Source: Nautilus pompilius (taxonomy: Eukaryota > Mollusca > Cephalopoda > Nautilida > Nautilidae). Taken from it: a DNA stretch of 64,000 bases. The DNA lies in the NCBI GenBank assembly GCA_018389105.1, contig JACATO010000308.1:124001-188000 (forward strand), written 5' to 3'. Below, in pieces: positions 24,623-36,000 of the stretch. How positions within the stretch are numbered: the first letter of the stretch is position 1; each line of letters opens with the position of its first letter. The position numbers and the translations under genes are program-made. The notes under the pieces are model-generated. The model was not told the origin of the DNA. It did not search any database and saw only the letters and a list, made by a program, of their open reading frames with translations.

Positions 24623-25870
24623 CGAGGTCTGTCGAAAAAGTATCCAATCTTAGGCTGGGAAAAAATAATTACATACTTGGTGGGGGTTCAATTGCTAATC
24701 CCCTTCAAAGTAGGCCCCTTGTGCCTCCACACACTTAGCCCAGCGATCCTTCCACTGTTCGAAGCACATCTGGAATTCTTCTTCCGGAATGGCTCTCAGT
24801 TCCGCTGTCACACCCAACATGATGTCCTCTTGACTCTCAAAGTCGGAGCCTTTCAGTGGCATCTTCATTTTTGGGAACAACCCGAAATCAGGAGCTATGT
24901 CTGGAGAGTAGGGAGCTTGGCCTTTCTTTGCCAAGAAACCTTGGATCAGCTGTGACGAATGAGCTGGGGCGTTGTCATAATGCAGCTGCCAGTTTTGCAA
25001 GGCCCACAGATCCGGTCTCTTGTGCTGAACTGTATCATGAAGACATCGGAGGACTTCCTGATAGTACTCCTTTGAAACTGTTTGTCCTTCTGGTGCATAT
25101 TCGTGATGCAAAACGCCTCAGTTGTTGAAGAAAACAGTGAGCATCACCTTGATTTTGCTCTGGACCTGACATGCTTTTTTGGGCCTTGACGACACTGGGT
25201 GCTTTCACTGTGATGACTGAGCTTTGGTTTCTGGGTCATGCCCATACACCCACGTCTCATCTCCAGTTATCATGGTATTCTGGAACTCAGGATCCCTGTT
25301 GGCAGTATTCAGCAGGTCCTGCGCAACCTCAAGACGAAGTTGTTGTTGTTCCTGAGAAAGTAGCTTGGGCACAGCGCAAGCCCAAATCCTCCGTTAAAAT
25401 TGCATGTGCAGAATCTTTACTGATCCAAACCTTGTCACCAATTTCCCGCATCGTCAAACGACAATTCTCCATTACCAAGGTCCGCACTTTCTCGATAACA
25501 ACTGCATTGCGGCTTGACGACGACTTCCAGGAACGCTGGTCACTCTCCATCGATGTGTGGCCATCTTTGAACCTGTTGTACCATTATTTTATTTGGGTAA
25601 CACCCATGGCATTGTCACCAAAAGCCTGTTGAATTTTGCGAATTGTTTCCACTTGGGTATCTCCAAGCTTTTGGCAAAACTTGATGCAAGATCGTTGTTC
25701 CACATGTTCCATCATCACAGGTGAAATGAAAATGCGATGAGTAAGTGGTACAGCACCTCACACGCTGATGTATCCAGCAAGCCTGCCAAAAACCACACAT
25801 GCGCATGAAGGCATGCGGCTCCACTTGATGCAGGATAGACAATGTTTTGTAGTGGCTAATGATAGCACTA
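24623..25870 (-). mobile_element. mariner-family element with CGAGGTCTG-type end (dead)
   Basis: The left end, which is the 3' end of the coding strand, reads TACGAGGTCTGTCGAAAAAG and includes the TA target. This terminus is shared by a widespread animal Tc1/mariner lineage whose transposase carries the QRxCIKFCxKLG and GDETWVYGYDPETK motifs. No corresponding right TIR was recognised near 25870, so the 5' end is truncated or diverged. It is unrelated in sequence to the mariner pair at 3 and 43 kb. Confidence 0.75.
24695..25715 (-). pseudogene. mariner-family transposase pseudogene (GDETWVYG type)
   Basis: The start chosen is the ATG ending at 25715 (MMEHVEQRSCIKFCQKLGDT). Blocks in order are VETIRKIQQAFGDNAMGVTQ, a premature stop near 25592, WYNRFKDG, VIEKVRTLVMENCRLTMREI, SKDSAHAILTEDLGLR (normal helix-turn-helix region), a frame disruption, EQQQLRLEVAQDLLNTANRD, the first catalytic block ITGDETWVYGHDPETKAQSS, a second stop, KVMLTVFFNN with a third stop, then an open 138-codon stretch (25111-24695) carrying HHEYAPEGQTVSKEYY and the second aspartate in LHYDNAPAHSS. 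The third block reads YSPDIAPDFGLFP, with about ten residues missing before it and the usual APCDF altered. The C-terminus FEQWKDRWAKCVEAQGAYFEGD is intact. The reading frame is otherwise well preserved, so decay is moderate. Confidence 0.9.
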
Positions 25871-26020
25871 CATATCCTCACCTTGGTTTTCTACAATGGA
25901 CAACTACTACTGAGTAATAAACTTGTCTATTTTCTGAGTTATAGATCTGTGGAATATTGATCAAATGTACAACTGATTGTGAGAAAATCTGAAAGAGTAT
26001 ATATTTTTTAAAAATCATAG

Positions 26021-26128
26021 CATGGGCAGTTGACAGTCTAATTATAGATTAATATACTGCTGTTGTTGAAGGTCCAAGTTCAAATTCCAGTCAGGACTAG
26101 CTTTATTTGGCATACCTCCTAGGCATTA
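26021..26128 (+). mobile_element. tRNA-derived SINE, copy 2 (truncated)
   Basis: GTTGAAGGTCCAAGTTCAAA (box B region) followed by TTCCAGTCAGGACTAG and TTTGGCATACCTCCTAGGCA matches the family. The box A region is degraded, and the 3' tail beyond about 26128 is missing. Confidence 0.6.
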
Positions 26129-28305
26129 TTAGTTTTAATTAATCATTACTGATCAATTAGCACCAAAAATCAAAGGCCCTGACATCATACCTACAGTTTT
26201 TTTCAATAAAATTATAATGTGCAGACTGTGAAATACTTGCTTTTTTGGCTGTTTTCTTCTTCATCCAAAGTGCTTCAAATGTCACTTAAACACCTAAATA
26301 AGCAGACTGGGGAGTTAATTATTGTTCTTATGTTTGTTTGCCTTACTGTTTTGCATGACAACACAAGAATAGCTGACCAATCAATCTTCATACATTCATC
26401 ATGACCACCAATAAGGAAATCATATACCAATTAATCTTGCTGATAATATAAACTTAGAGATATCCAACAGTTTCCACCTCCTTTGGTGACTGGGACTTTT
26501 CCCTAATTAAAGTTTCCTGGTAGCACATACTATTCAAGATGAACAGTTAGTGCAAGTTCCCTTGGCAAATAATAAAAAAAATTTAAAACTCTAACTGAAG
26601 TCTGAAATAAAGCCACTGATTACATTTCAGAGTAGAGTTCCACCCTCTCCAACACACAAACCCAAGTGCAGATAACCCCTCCCCCTACTACTAAAATTAC
26701 TCCTACAGGCCTGCATGTAAAGAAATATTATTTTTAAAAGTGCCTACAGAGAAAAAAATAGAATTTTTAATTAATTTTTTAAAAAATTTTGTGGAACCTA
26801 AATCTATTTTGAAAATGACATACATAGATATTAGTATTCAAATTGTCTGTGTGAAGAATTAAAGTTTAGAAAGTCTTGTATCGATCATTAACAGTAAAAA
26901 CAATAATAGTGTGGATACCCACCAGAAAGTAAAACATCATTATCATCATTTTGTGTGGATGTTTGCATGAAAAACTAAAATAATTGTTTACTTTATACTG
27001 ATAAACTGATCTCAGATTTGTGTATTATGGAACAAAAATCATAAAATGCAAATGACAGTCTACCAAAGCAATAATTTAAATATAAAAAACACTTATTTGA
27101 TACTAAAAATTATCATGTTCAAAACTTTATTTAATATTTAAATATTGCCTTGGTTGACTGCCATTTCCATTTTCTAACTTTTCCATCATTTAAAATATTT
27201 TCCATTTAAATCCAATACAACTATATTGTGAAACAACACAAAAGAAAATTGATGATTTTATGATTAGATGGTAACCAAGATGTAGAGTAGTTGATCAATT
27301 GTGGCGTTTAAAACATCTTGATAGGATGAACATTCTCATTCTCTCTCCCCCATCCTCTGTGAAACAGCTGCAGGTATCTGAACACACAAGCCAGCAAATT
27401 AATTCCTCATCTTTGGAAATGGAAGGAGCTGTAAATCCATTAAATTTGTAACCATGCAGAGTTCCTGTAACAATCAGCCTGCAGAAATGAACCTGGCCTT
27501 TCTTTAAGAATTTCTATTTCAATACAATTTGTAGTTCTGACATAGTGAAAGTCTATTAGAAGACATTTATTCACAGAACAAATGTCAATGGATCTTATTT
27601 GTCTTTCACATCTTAATGATGGCCAACTTAGCAGATCAGGATAAAATTGAAATTCTAAGTTTTAAAGGCAGATATATGCTTTTGTCAATTCTCTTCAGAC
27701 ATAAAGTAAAGCTGTAGAACCCTGCTTGGTCAGATTTTGCTTGCTGCCAAGAAATGCTGTCTTATTTAAAAAAAAATTGTTTTGCTTTTTAAAAATGTTT
27801 TATTCAAAATAAATAGTGTATATAGTTTTGTAAAAAATGGTTGAAGATAATTCTTATAAAAAGAATATTTTCCAATTTTTCTGGCTTTGTGTTTATTCAT
27901 GAAAAAACTCCATAGTTTTGCTCCCATTTAAATGAGTTTCACTGTATATTATTTAAAAGTTTTTTCATGATATACTAACAAATCTAAGTAAGAAAATTCT
28001 CCAATAATTGAGCCTATACAAGAAAGCAAACCACCTTTTTCTTGAAGAAATAATTTATAGATAGTTTTCAAAAAATCTGAATGTCTTCAAGTAAATTTTC
28101 ATTTTGGTTTAATTTTGTGCACGCGCCCATGTTTGTTTGTGTGTGTGTGTGTTTTTTTAAAATGCCTCAAGGAAGCTAACCAACAATTATAGCACGTCTG
28201 TATGTCTGTCATCCAGTGGGTGGAGTGGGACGAGGTAAGAAGTTGGATGTATGTGGAATACATCAAAACTAATCCCTGAGTGGAGCAAATTGAAAATAGC
28301 ATGAC
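26129..28305. other. AT-rich intergenic stretch with a (GT)n run
   Basis: No genes recognised. A GT dinucleotide run is at about 28139-28152. A GC-richer patch at about 27340-27500 has no protein motif. Confidence 0.4.
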
Positions 28306-28555
28306 CAAGGTGGCTGGTAGCCCAGTGATTAGACCACTGGACTACCAAGTGTGATCCTCAGTTACAGCTGGTTCACTTCTGCATAACTCTCTGGCTTGGC
28401 TTCTTTTTACTCTTTGTCAGCAGCCAGTCATATGGTTTTTTCCACAGGATTTCCTTGCTAAAGTCAGCAATGCCAGGCCCTCATGGTGCAGGATAACACC
28501 CTCTAGCAGATAACCACAATACTATGCTCCCTTGCCAGAGTAGCCTAAGAAATCA
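28306..28555 (+). mobile_element. tRNA-derived SINE, copy 3
   Basis: The head GTGGCTGGTAGCCCAGTGAT shows the box A region of the family, followed by TTAGACCACTGGACTACCAA. The box B region is degraded (TGTGATCCTCAGTTACAGC). The conserved tail follows: TTTCCTTGCTAAAGTCAGCA, ATGCCAGGCCCT, CTCTAGCAGATAACCACAAT and CTCCCTTGCCAGAGTAGCC. Confidence 0.75.
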
Positions 28556-29578
28556 GTCTCTTTCAATGTATGAAAAATTTTTTTAAAATCTATTCTTTTA
28601 ACAAATAATTACAGAATTTCTAAAAATTATATTATATATATAAATGTTTCTTATTTATAACACATTTTTGAGATGAAATATCAAAGATGAAAAAAAATTT
28701 TAATGTAAGATTATCAAAGTTAAACAAAATGAAGGGAAAGCAAAATTGACTATAGAAAATTAGACAACTTATTTAAATCTTGATAATTTTGAGCAGATTT
28801 AAAAATGTTAAACTTTAATACCAATTCTGTCTTTCTTTCTGTTACTCTCTAAGAATCTATAGTTAGGTTCAAATTAACACAATTTTATCTTTAGATTTAG
28901 AAGAACCAAAAAGTAACTTTAAATAGTTCTATATCTACCTAATGTGCTACAAATAAAAATGTTTACTTAAAAAATGAAGGGAAGAGAAATGGAGTTTTGG
29001 AAAGACTAATTAACAATATACATTTCCAGAAGCATATAAAACAGAAGTATAGAAAGTTTATTAATGCATGTGCATGTAATCACAATTTACTATTAGCAGT
29101 TGATAAAAAAAAAAGGTCAGACATGTCCTCAAGTGGTAATGTGCAGCCACAAGATTGAAATATAATGTCATCATTGTTTTATGAATACCAATGCTAAGTT
29201 GCTCCTATAATTACAACTTCACTGAAAAAACATAGTGAATATAGACTGTTTTCAATGATTTCTTCCCTCCTCAATCTAAATGGATGCACATTTCCACTTC
29301 ACTACTATTTTCCACATAAGTGGTCATTTATCAAACTGCGACAATTGTTACAATTTCAGACCAGAGTCATTTTATTATTTTAAAGTTTTACTGTCAAGTG
29401 TACTCTTGAAACATAGCGCATTTTCCGTAATTGCATGCTCAAAATTCAATTGTAATAGCCTAGCAAATTTCAGAGCAGCTTTGTTCATTAAATGTCCAGA
29501 AAGCAGAGGATAAGACATAATTGTTTCACACTTCTTTCTCATTTCCTTCTGGTAATAATTGTAATGAAAATGAATAAA
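28556..29578. other. AT-rich stretch, nothing recognised
   Basis: No motif, repeat family or RNA gene was identified between the two SINE copies. Confidence 0.4.
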
Positions 29579-29893
29579 TGGGTAGCCAGTGGCCTAGTGG
29601 CTAGACTATTAGATTGCCAAGGTTGAAGACCAAAAGTTTGATTCTGGTCAGAGTCAGCCTGATTTGGCATACCTCCATTGTATGGTTCCTTTTTTTTCTT
29701 CTTCACCAGCTGGTCACGTAAGTTTTCTCCAAGCTTTCTGTTTGCCTCCCACATCTACAAATGAATATTTCTAGTAAAAGCTTTTCCTGCTGATGTCAGC
29801 AATGCTGAGCTTTTGTGGCTCAGGATAATATGCTTTCTAGCAGATAACCATGGTACAATGCTCCCTCGACAGGGTAGTCATTGTAGTGACTGG
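29579..29893 (+). mobile_element. tRNA-derived SINE, copy 4 (best preserved)
   Basis: A full-length copy of about 315 bp. The tRNA-like head has box A TGGCCTAGTGG (29588) and box B GTTTGATTCTGG (29636). A middle part follows with TGATTTGGCATACCTCC, a T-rich CTTCTTCACCAGCTGGTCAC and TTTTCTCCAAGCTTTC..CCTCCCACAT. The family tail comes next: CCTGCTGATGTCAGCAATGC, TCTAGCAGATAACCATGGTA, CTCCCTCGACAGGGTAGTCA and ACTGGTAAATAAA. The tail after the tRNA part is shared by copies 3 and 5 and must be a family-specific body rather than flanking DNA. No open frame is involved. The element would be transcribed by RNA polymerase III and mobilised by a LINE not present in this window. Confidence 0.85.
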
Positions 29894-29907
29894 TAAATAA
29901 AAAAAAC

Positions 29908-29937
29908 AATATAATTTATTTTAAAATAAATTATATT
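29908..29937. repeat. 30-bp perfect palindrome at the SINE copy 4 tail
   Basis: AATATAATTTATTTT (29908-29922) is followed immediately by its exact reverse complement (29923-29937). It begins 15 bp after the SINE tail. Confidence 0.9.
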
Positions 29938-30157
29938 ATTTTGGCATATCTAGAGTATCTATTAAGTAAGACTATAACTTTACCTTACAAGTAAATATTA
30001 AAGCTTTGTGGGAAAAAAAATATCAATATACAACTTTAGTATGAGCATCTATCACCTTTCACAGGTCATAGGATATTAAGAGTTTATGCCTCTGAATGTT
30101 TTCCCTTTGACATTCAATATTAAGCTAAAAGCTTTAAAATTCTGGTTACAAAGTTAC

Positions 30158-30473
30158 CTGGATGACTAGTTGCCAAATGGTTAGAAAACTGAAATGTCAA
30201 GGTTGAAGGCCTGAATTTAACCCCTGGTCAAGAATGGCTTACTTTGGCATTTCTTGAGTGCATGATTTCTTCTTGGTCTTCTTCACCAGCTGTTATTTTG
30301 GTGGGTTTCCTCCAGACATGTCAGCTTTTTCCCACATTGAAAAATGAATAGGAATTTCCTTGGCAAAGTCAGCTATGCCAGGCCCTTGTGATGCAAGAAC
30401 ACTCTCTAGCAGATAACTATAGCACTATGCAGTCATGCCAGGGCATCCTTTGTAAAGACTGGGGAACAAAAAC
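30158..30473 (+). mobile_element. tRNA-derived SINE, copy 5
   Basis: The head GGATGACTAGTTGCCAAATG GTTAGAAAACTGAAATGTCAAGG is followed by box B-like GAATTTAACCCCTGG, then TACTTTGGCATTTCTTGAGT, CTTCTTCACCAGCTG, GGGTTTCCTCCAGACATGTC, the tail TTTCCTTGGCAAAGTCAGCT, ATGCCAGGCCCTTGTG, CTCTAGCAGATAACTATAGC and CATGCCAGGGCATCC. This is a full-length but diverged family member. Confidence 0.8.
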
Positions 30474-31229
30474 AAAAATAAAAAGATAAGCACCAATATG
30501 CATATGTGGAAAATGAAAACAATGTTAGATGCTGCAGGCAGTAAAGTTGGTCTTAAAATAATAACCATCTGTCATCATTTCAAGGTAAAGCAACAAAAGT
30601 GACAGTTTTTGTCAAACAGATAGAGGCAGCTTTTTAAATCAATTAATTTCTAAGATATGTAGATTTTGGTAATATGCTTCAAGTTTGCTCAACTTTACGA
30701 ATACAAATGTGGCTGCCACATTTGTAGGCATCCACAGGATATTTTCCAAGGGGTGGGGGGACAAAATTACAAAAAATGTCCACAGGATAAATTATGGGGG
30801 AAGGAGGAAATTATTGATGAAATAATATCAAGTGCATGGAATGTGCCTAGTAATGAAAGCATACTGTCAAAAAATAAGAATGATACTAATTTGTTTTTTT
30901 TTTATTTTCCTATCAAAGGTATTTTATTTTATCAATATTTTTTTATTTAGAAATATTTTTTGTGATTAATTTAGAATTTTTTAGAATTTAATTTACTTTT
31001 TCAACATTAAGATGCTTCCTTTGCCATTGTGCTACCCCATCAGAGCTCACAATAACAAAACAAAAAAAAAACATTTTCATTCAATACAAATTAAAACATC
31101 TTTGGTCTTGTCTAACTTTATCCATTATCTTTTGAATAAGTTCATGCTTGTTAGCTGCATCTTTTGTTCTATGAATAATTATCATACAAACTCTAGACAA
31201 ATGATCATCTGCCATTATTGACAGCCATG
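30474..31229. other. AT-rich stretch; possible left end of the following hAT
   Basis: A G-rich motif CAAGGGGTGGGGGGACAAAA at 30747 stands out from the AT-rich background. It may be the left terminal repeat of the minus-strand hAT element, opposite a C-rich motif near 33710; this is tentative. The 94-codon frame at 30666-30950 has no recognised motif. Confidence 0.3.
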
Positions 31230-33000
31230 TTTGATTTCTCATTGTGCTAAATGACCTTTTAGGTTGTTACTGGTAATTTTAGAGAAACATGAATTGTTTG
31301 ACGAACGAATGGAAGAGAACAGATCAGTGTACTATAACAATTCGAGAGGTCCACTGTTTCCCCTTTTTTGGATCAGATTTCAAACCAGGTGATAGCTTCA
31401 GCCTCATCTGATTTTTGAATTCTTCACATTTAATGTGCACCAATTGTACAGAATGAAGGGGAAAATATAGAAATTTTGTTATTTTCTGAAGCAAACTGGC
31501 TATCTAGTGATGAAATGACTGATTAAAAATATGGTATAAACAATGTTTGATGAAAATATTCCTCCATGATTGAGCCACCAACATTAGAACAAAATTTCTA
31601 AATTTATGCTATCTGCATTGTCTAGGAACAGATAATTAAATATTCAGCTTCTTCAACAACTGTTGAACTTCAACAAAAGGTTTGTTGAATCCTCCTTCTA
31701 TTTTTTTATGGTGTTCACAAAATATATTTATAAGCTCCTGAACATGATATGATATCAAGTTCAACAGCTTGGAGACCTTTTGTTATAGATTCTAACATTG
31801 TCAAATAGCTAGAAATTACAGGCAGACAAAAGTAAATGTTACTGTGCTTAAAGCTGATTCTAATTGGTATGTATCTTGTTGTGTTTTACCTGAAGTTTCA
31901 CTGGCCAGTATGCTTAATTAATCAAAAATGTATTCAAAGTTGTCAAAAAATATGCTAATAGTTTTGGATTTTGCAGTCCAATGTGTTTCAGATTATGGTG
32001 TCACTTTTGGTAAAAGCATCTTTTCCTTGGACTCTCACAGAAAAATGTAATGATAGTTTTGATTGTACCAATTGTACTGCATGTTTCAGGTACATAATTC
32101 AAATATTTTACAACCAGATTGAGTTTATGAGCAACACAATGAACAAAGTTTTTGGATACTTACATTTCATTGTAGCTTGCATGCCCCTTTCCTTTCCTGC
32201 CATTGTAGAGCACTTGTTGTATTCTTGACCACACATTTTTTCTAGATTAAAGCCAAACTTTGTACACTGATCAATGGTAGTATTAGAAATGGAAGTAGCC
32301 TCCAGTTCACAAAGTTATGCAAATCCAAGAAATTCCTCACAGGTAATATTTTCAGTGATCACTGTGTTGACTAAATGTAATATTGAAAATCCACTAGGAT
32401 TGTTTGGCAAAGAAACTATTTCTTCCCTGATTTATTTATTCACAGAGATTGATTAGTTCATTCTCTACATGGACAGATGTATAGCAAGCATTAGCTTGAG
32501 CATTTTCCAAATGATTTCGTAGCATCTAATCTCCTGATTCAATGTGAAAATTAAGCAGGCTTTGAACATTTCCAGTTTTGCTTCCTTTACCACATAACAC
32601 AATGTCATGTGTACAACAAAACAGAACGGTCAACAATAATGGATGTAATACTTTCCAGTTCTGTTCAATGTACTGTTTCAAAGCATTGTTCTGTTGACAC
32701 AATGTTCATATCTGGTTTTTTTCCTGATGGCCAAAATGTTAGTTGTATCCACCTACACATTTCTGTGCCAAGTGGTAAGAATATGATCTTTTGCACTTTC
32801 ACGAAAGTCATTATACCTTGTAAAAGGTGCCATAGTGAAGGCTCCCTGTGTACCATAATGAACTGGCTGTGGAAAAATTGTACAATATTTACAAATCGCT
32901 CCTTTTAGGTTGGGGAACAATTAAGCCACAGTGAATAGTCATTTAACCACACATGACAAAAACTGTGTGCTCCTTTTTGAAATCATAATTCTCAAGAAAC
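31090..33000 (-). pseudogene. hAT transposase fossil B (TTF zinc finger, ZMYM1-like type)
   Basis: Minus-strand blocks in hAT order are: a TTF zinc-finger region with KGAICKYCTIFPQPVHYGTQ (about 32910-32855) and FTMAPFTRYNDF; GNVQSLLNFHIESGD (about 32570-32530) with ENAQANACYTSVHVENELI; FGFNLEKMCGQEYNKCSTMA (about 32255-32200), where the usual block is GQGYDGAxxMxG; HCVAHKLNL-like residues across a frameshift (about 32150); THWTAKSKTISIFFDNFEYI (about 31970-31915), where the usual form is ETRWSSKHEAV; SVISSLDSQFASENNKI (about 31540-31490); and a dimerisation block around LKLPVTT, AERSFSTMRN-type remnants and HxIIHRTKDAANKHELIQKI (about 31260-31100). Stops and frameshifts are frequent. G-rich motifs at 30747 and near 33710 (reverse complement) could be its ends. 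Confidence 0.75.
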
Positions 33001-36000
33001 TAGTAAAAAGTGACAGGTATACTGTGTTTAAGATTGCCCATCAGTTTTATAGATAAATTAATATGCAAACCAATACCATCATGGATTATCACCAGAATGA
33101 TTGAGTTGATCTTGTTGAATCTGCACCAGAGATAGTGTAACTTTGTTTGTAAATTCTTGCTTCATTTTCTGGTGTTTCTAATATCCACATTGCTATAAAC
33201 ATTCTGATATCCATTTTTAAAAAATTGGGATTAACAAAATATCTAAAACAAATACAAATGTAAACTGTACTTGAATTGACTGGATCACTTGGCTATCGGA
33301 TAGAGATTTCTTTGCCAATTTTTATAGCCTAGCAGGACCTGAAAGTGGCTCCTAGCACTTAGTTTTATTAACCAATTAGAAACACTGCTATGGTTACTAA
33401 CTAACTAACTAATCAAAACAGTTATATTAACCACTTGGCAACCTCTTCACTTCTTGATTATCCTATCAGTTTGTTTCTCAAAACTAGACAGAGACACATG
33501 GTTTAGCTATTTCGACATACACACTCTGCCAGTGCCTTATATTGTATTTTCCAATATTTCCACTCTATTCCCAACCTTTGATTGGGTGCAATCAAACTCA
33601 TTAGTTCTTGTCCAATTCAATATGCACCACTGAGCTTGATGAATCAGGCAAAAAATAATGCCATCATTACACTATCACCATCAACTTTTCAGGGGATAGG
33701 GGCAGCAGTTCCCCCCTAGCAAACACCCATGACCACAGACCTTGCCATGGGAAAATCCTGCAGTATGCCCAAATCATCAAAGAAAATTACTGAAATGTTA
33801 ATGGAAATGCATGCATTCCATTTTTTGTATTTCTGCGAAAAAAGAAAGATTTACAAAATATATATTTATGTACATTACAAATTATGCAAACATTTTTTTA
33901 CAAAATTATTTTCCAACAGTGTAATAAAAAACAAACAAAATAAACTCATAGTAATTTATCCTGTCCATGTCACACACTGGTGATTATTTGTGCTATACAC
34001 TAATAATATCAGTGAAAGTTTACCTATGTAGTTATTGCTAAGCAATTAACAATAAATATTTACAAATTTTGTTGTTTTTTTAGATTTTAGTAAAACAAAG
34101 GGTGTGTGTGTTTTCATAATTATTTCTAATGCTATAGATAATTTTGTGTTTGTGCCTGATCAATGTAGAACCAAAACAAGCATTAAAAGGAAGAAAGGAA
34201 CATATTATAAAGCAACCATTTTATTTTAGAAAGTAAACAATTAGATTACAGAACAAAAACTAATAAGCATCAGTGTTGCTGAAACAAAAACCAAAAAAAA
34301 AATTTTTAAATGAAAAACTAAAATGGAGGAGATGTGATGAAAATCCACCTTATATGTTTAGTCCAAAAAGAAAAGCAAACATGTCAAAAGATGTTAATTA
34401 AGCTTCATTTTTGGGATGATTAACAAACTGAACATTACTGATGGATGTGTAATTGCTTATTCGTATACTTGTAGGCAACATTATGAGATAATTAAAATGG
34501 TTTTGATGTAAAATGTGGTTTGAGCACAATTTGTAACTAATGACAGAATGAAGCAGTCAGGAAAACAAAACATTGATTTAAAACATCTGAATCATTTTAT
34601 GGCAAAATTTTCCCCAAGGGATGAAATCATAGAAGGCTGATTAAACATTTTTCTTCATACCACCCACTATTGTCCTCCCAAATTACTTGGAGATACTATA
34701 GACATACTGACATGATGCATTGAACCATTTGAGACATTGCCAGCACTAATTTCTGCTGATAACCAATCAGACTATTAACTTTCCAAACTCAAATGAGATA
34801 ACAGGCAGCACTCTGTTACAAGTAAGACTCAACTGCTTGTCTTCATCCTTAATTGTAAACAGAGCTAAGATTCTGTTTAAACATCTTATTGGATGGGGAT
34901 GTTAGGAAAAAGAATAAAATGGAACTAGATTCTTTCATTAAGAGATTAAGATACATTGCTAATGGCCATTGGTATGGAGAGATGGGTGAATGAAAATAGT
35001 GACAAAGATTTCATGCTTTAAGTGTGTTGTAGATGAGTTGTACCAGATCTGATGTTGACAAACACGTTACAAAAAAGAAAGCAAAATTATGGTAATCAAA
35101 GACAAAAAAAAAATCCTTAGAAATAAAAATATGGTTTTCTAAACATCTTTATGATAGATTATTTGTATCTTTTAATTACATTGTTTATCACAGTTGCTTA
35201 AAGTGACAGTGTATGCAATTAAGACAATTTTTATCTGCCTGCTGAAATTGTTTTTTTTGTATACCAATATCTACAAAAAAGACAACATTGGTGAAGGAGT
35301 TTAGTGCTACTATTATTTGCATGGCTGCTTCTTCCTCACCAATGGATAATCATGGAACCATACTCCTTCAACAGGGATGTCTCCAATTGGAGGTTACATC
35401 TGTTGTAGATACTGGTATTTGACAACATTTCAATGATACAAATAACTGCTGCCTCTCAAAAGAGACACAAACAACAAGAGATAAACCTAATGACTGCAAG
35501 AGACTGGCATTGGCAGGGTAGATCAGAGATAATCCATGTGAATACAGAAAGTGTTGAATTAAGGTGTACCATGATGGTTTATTTGAGACTGTTACCTAGC
35601 CAACCATCTTTGTATCATGTAACAAAACCAATGAGTCATAATTGCTGTAATGGCTAGTAAAACTGGATCAATAAACTAACCAAAGTGAAAGAGATTTTAG
35701 TTCCCTCCACAAACACCATGTTTTTGCAATGTACATGATATCTGCTAATGGAATTAATCAAATATTACTGCTGATGTTAGACACTGAAATAAATAAATAA
35801 AATCCCACAATGAAATTTCACTGTTGATTCTTCTTCCTGCTGTAGCCTGCCACTTACTAATCCATCCTGCTTCCTGTCTGCTTTCTATTTTGGATTTGTA
35901 TGAAAACCTTTTGAACCTTTTGTATGAAAGCAATGGCATTTTGCAGAATATAAAAATTGACTGATTTTTCCATATCTTAATCATTACTTAATTTCTTTTA

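Noticed and set aside
24614-25632. Long plus-strand frames (113, 90 and 153 codons)
   Set aside because: Antisense shadows of the minus-strand mariner transposase pseudogene.
30747-33719. G-rich and C-rich motifs as exact hAT B ends with target duplication
   Set aside because: The motifs are roughly inverse, but the flanking 8 bp do not match, so the element limits were not asserted.
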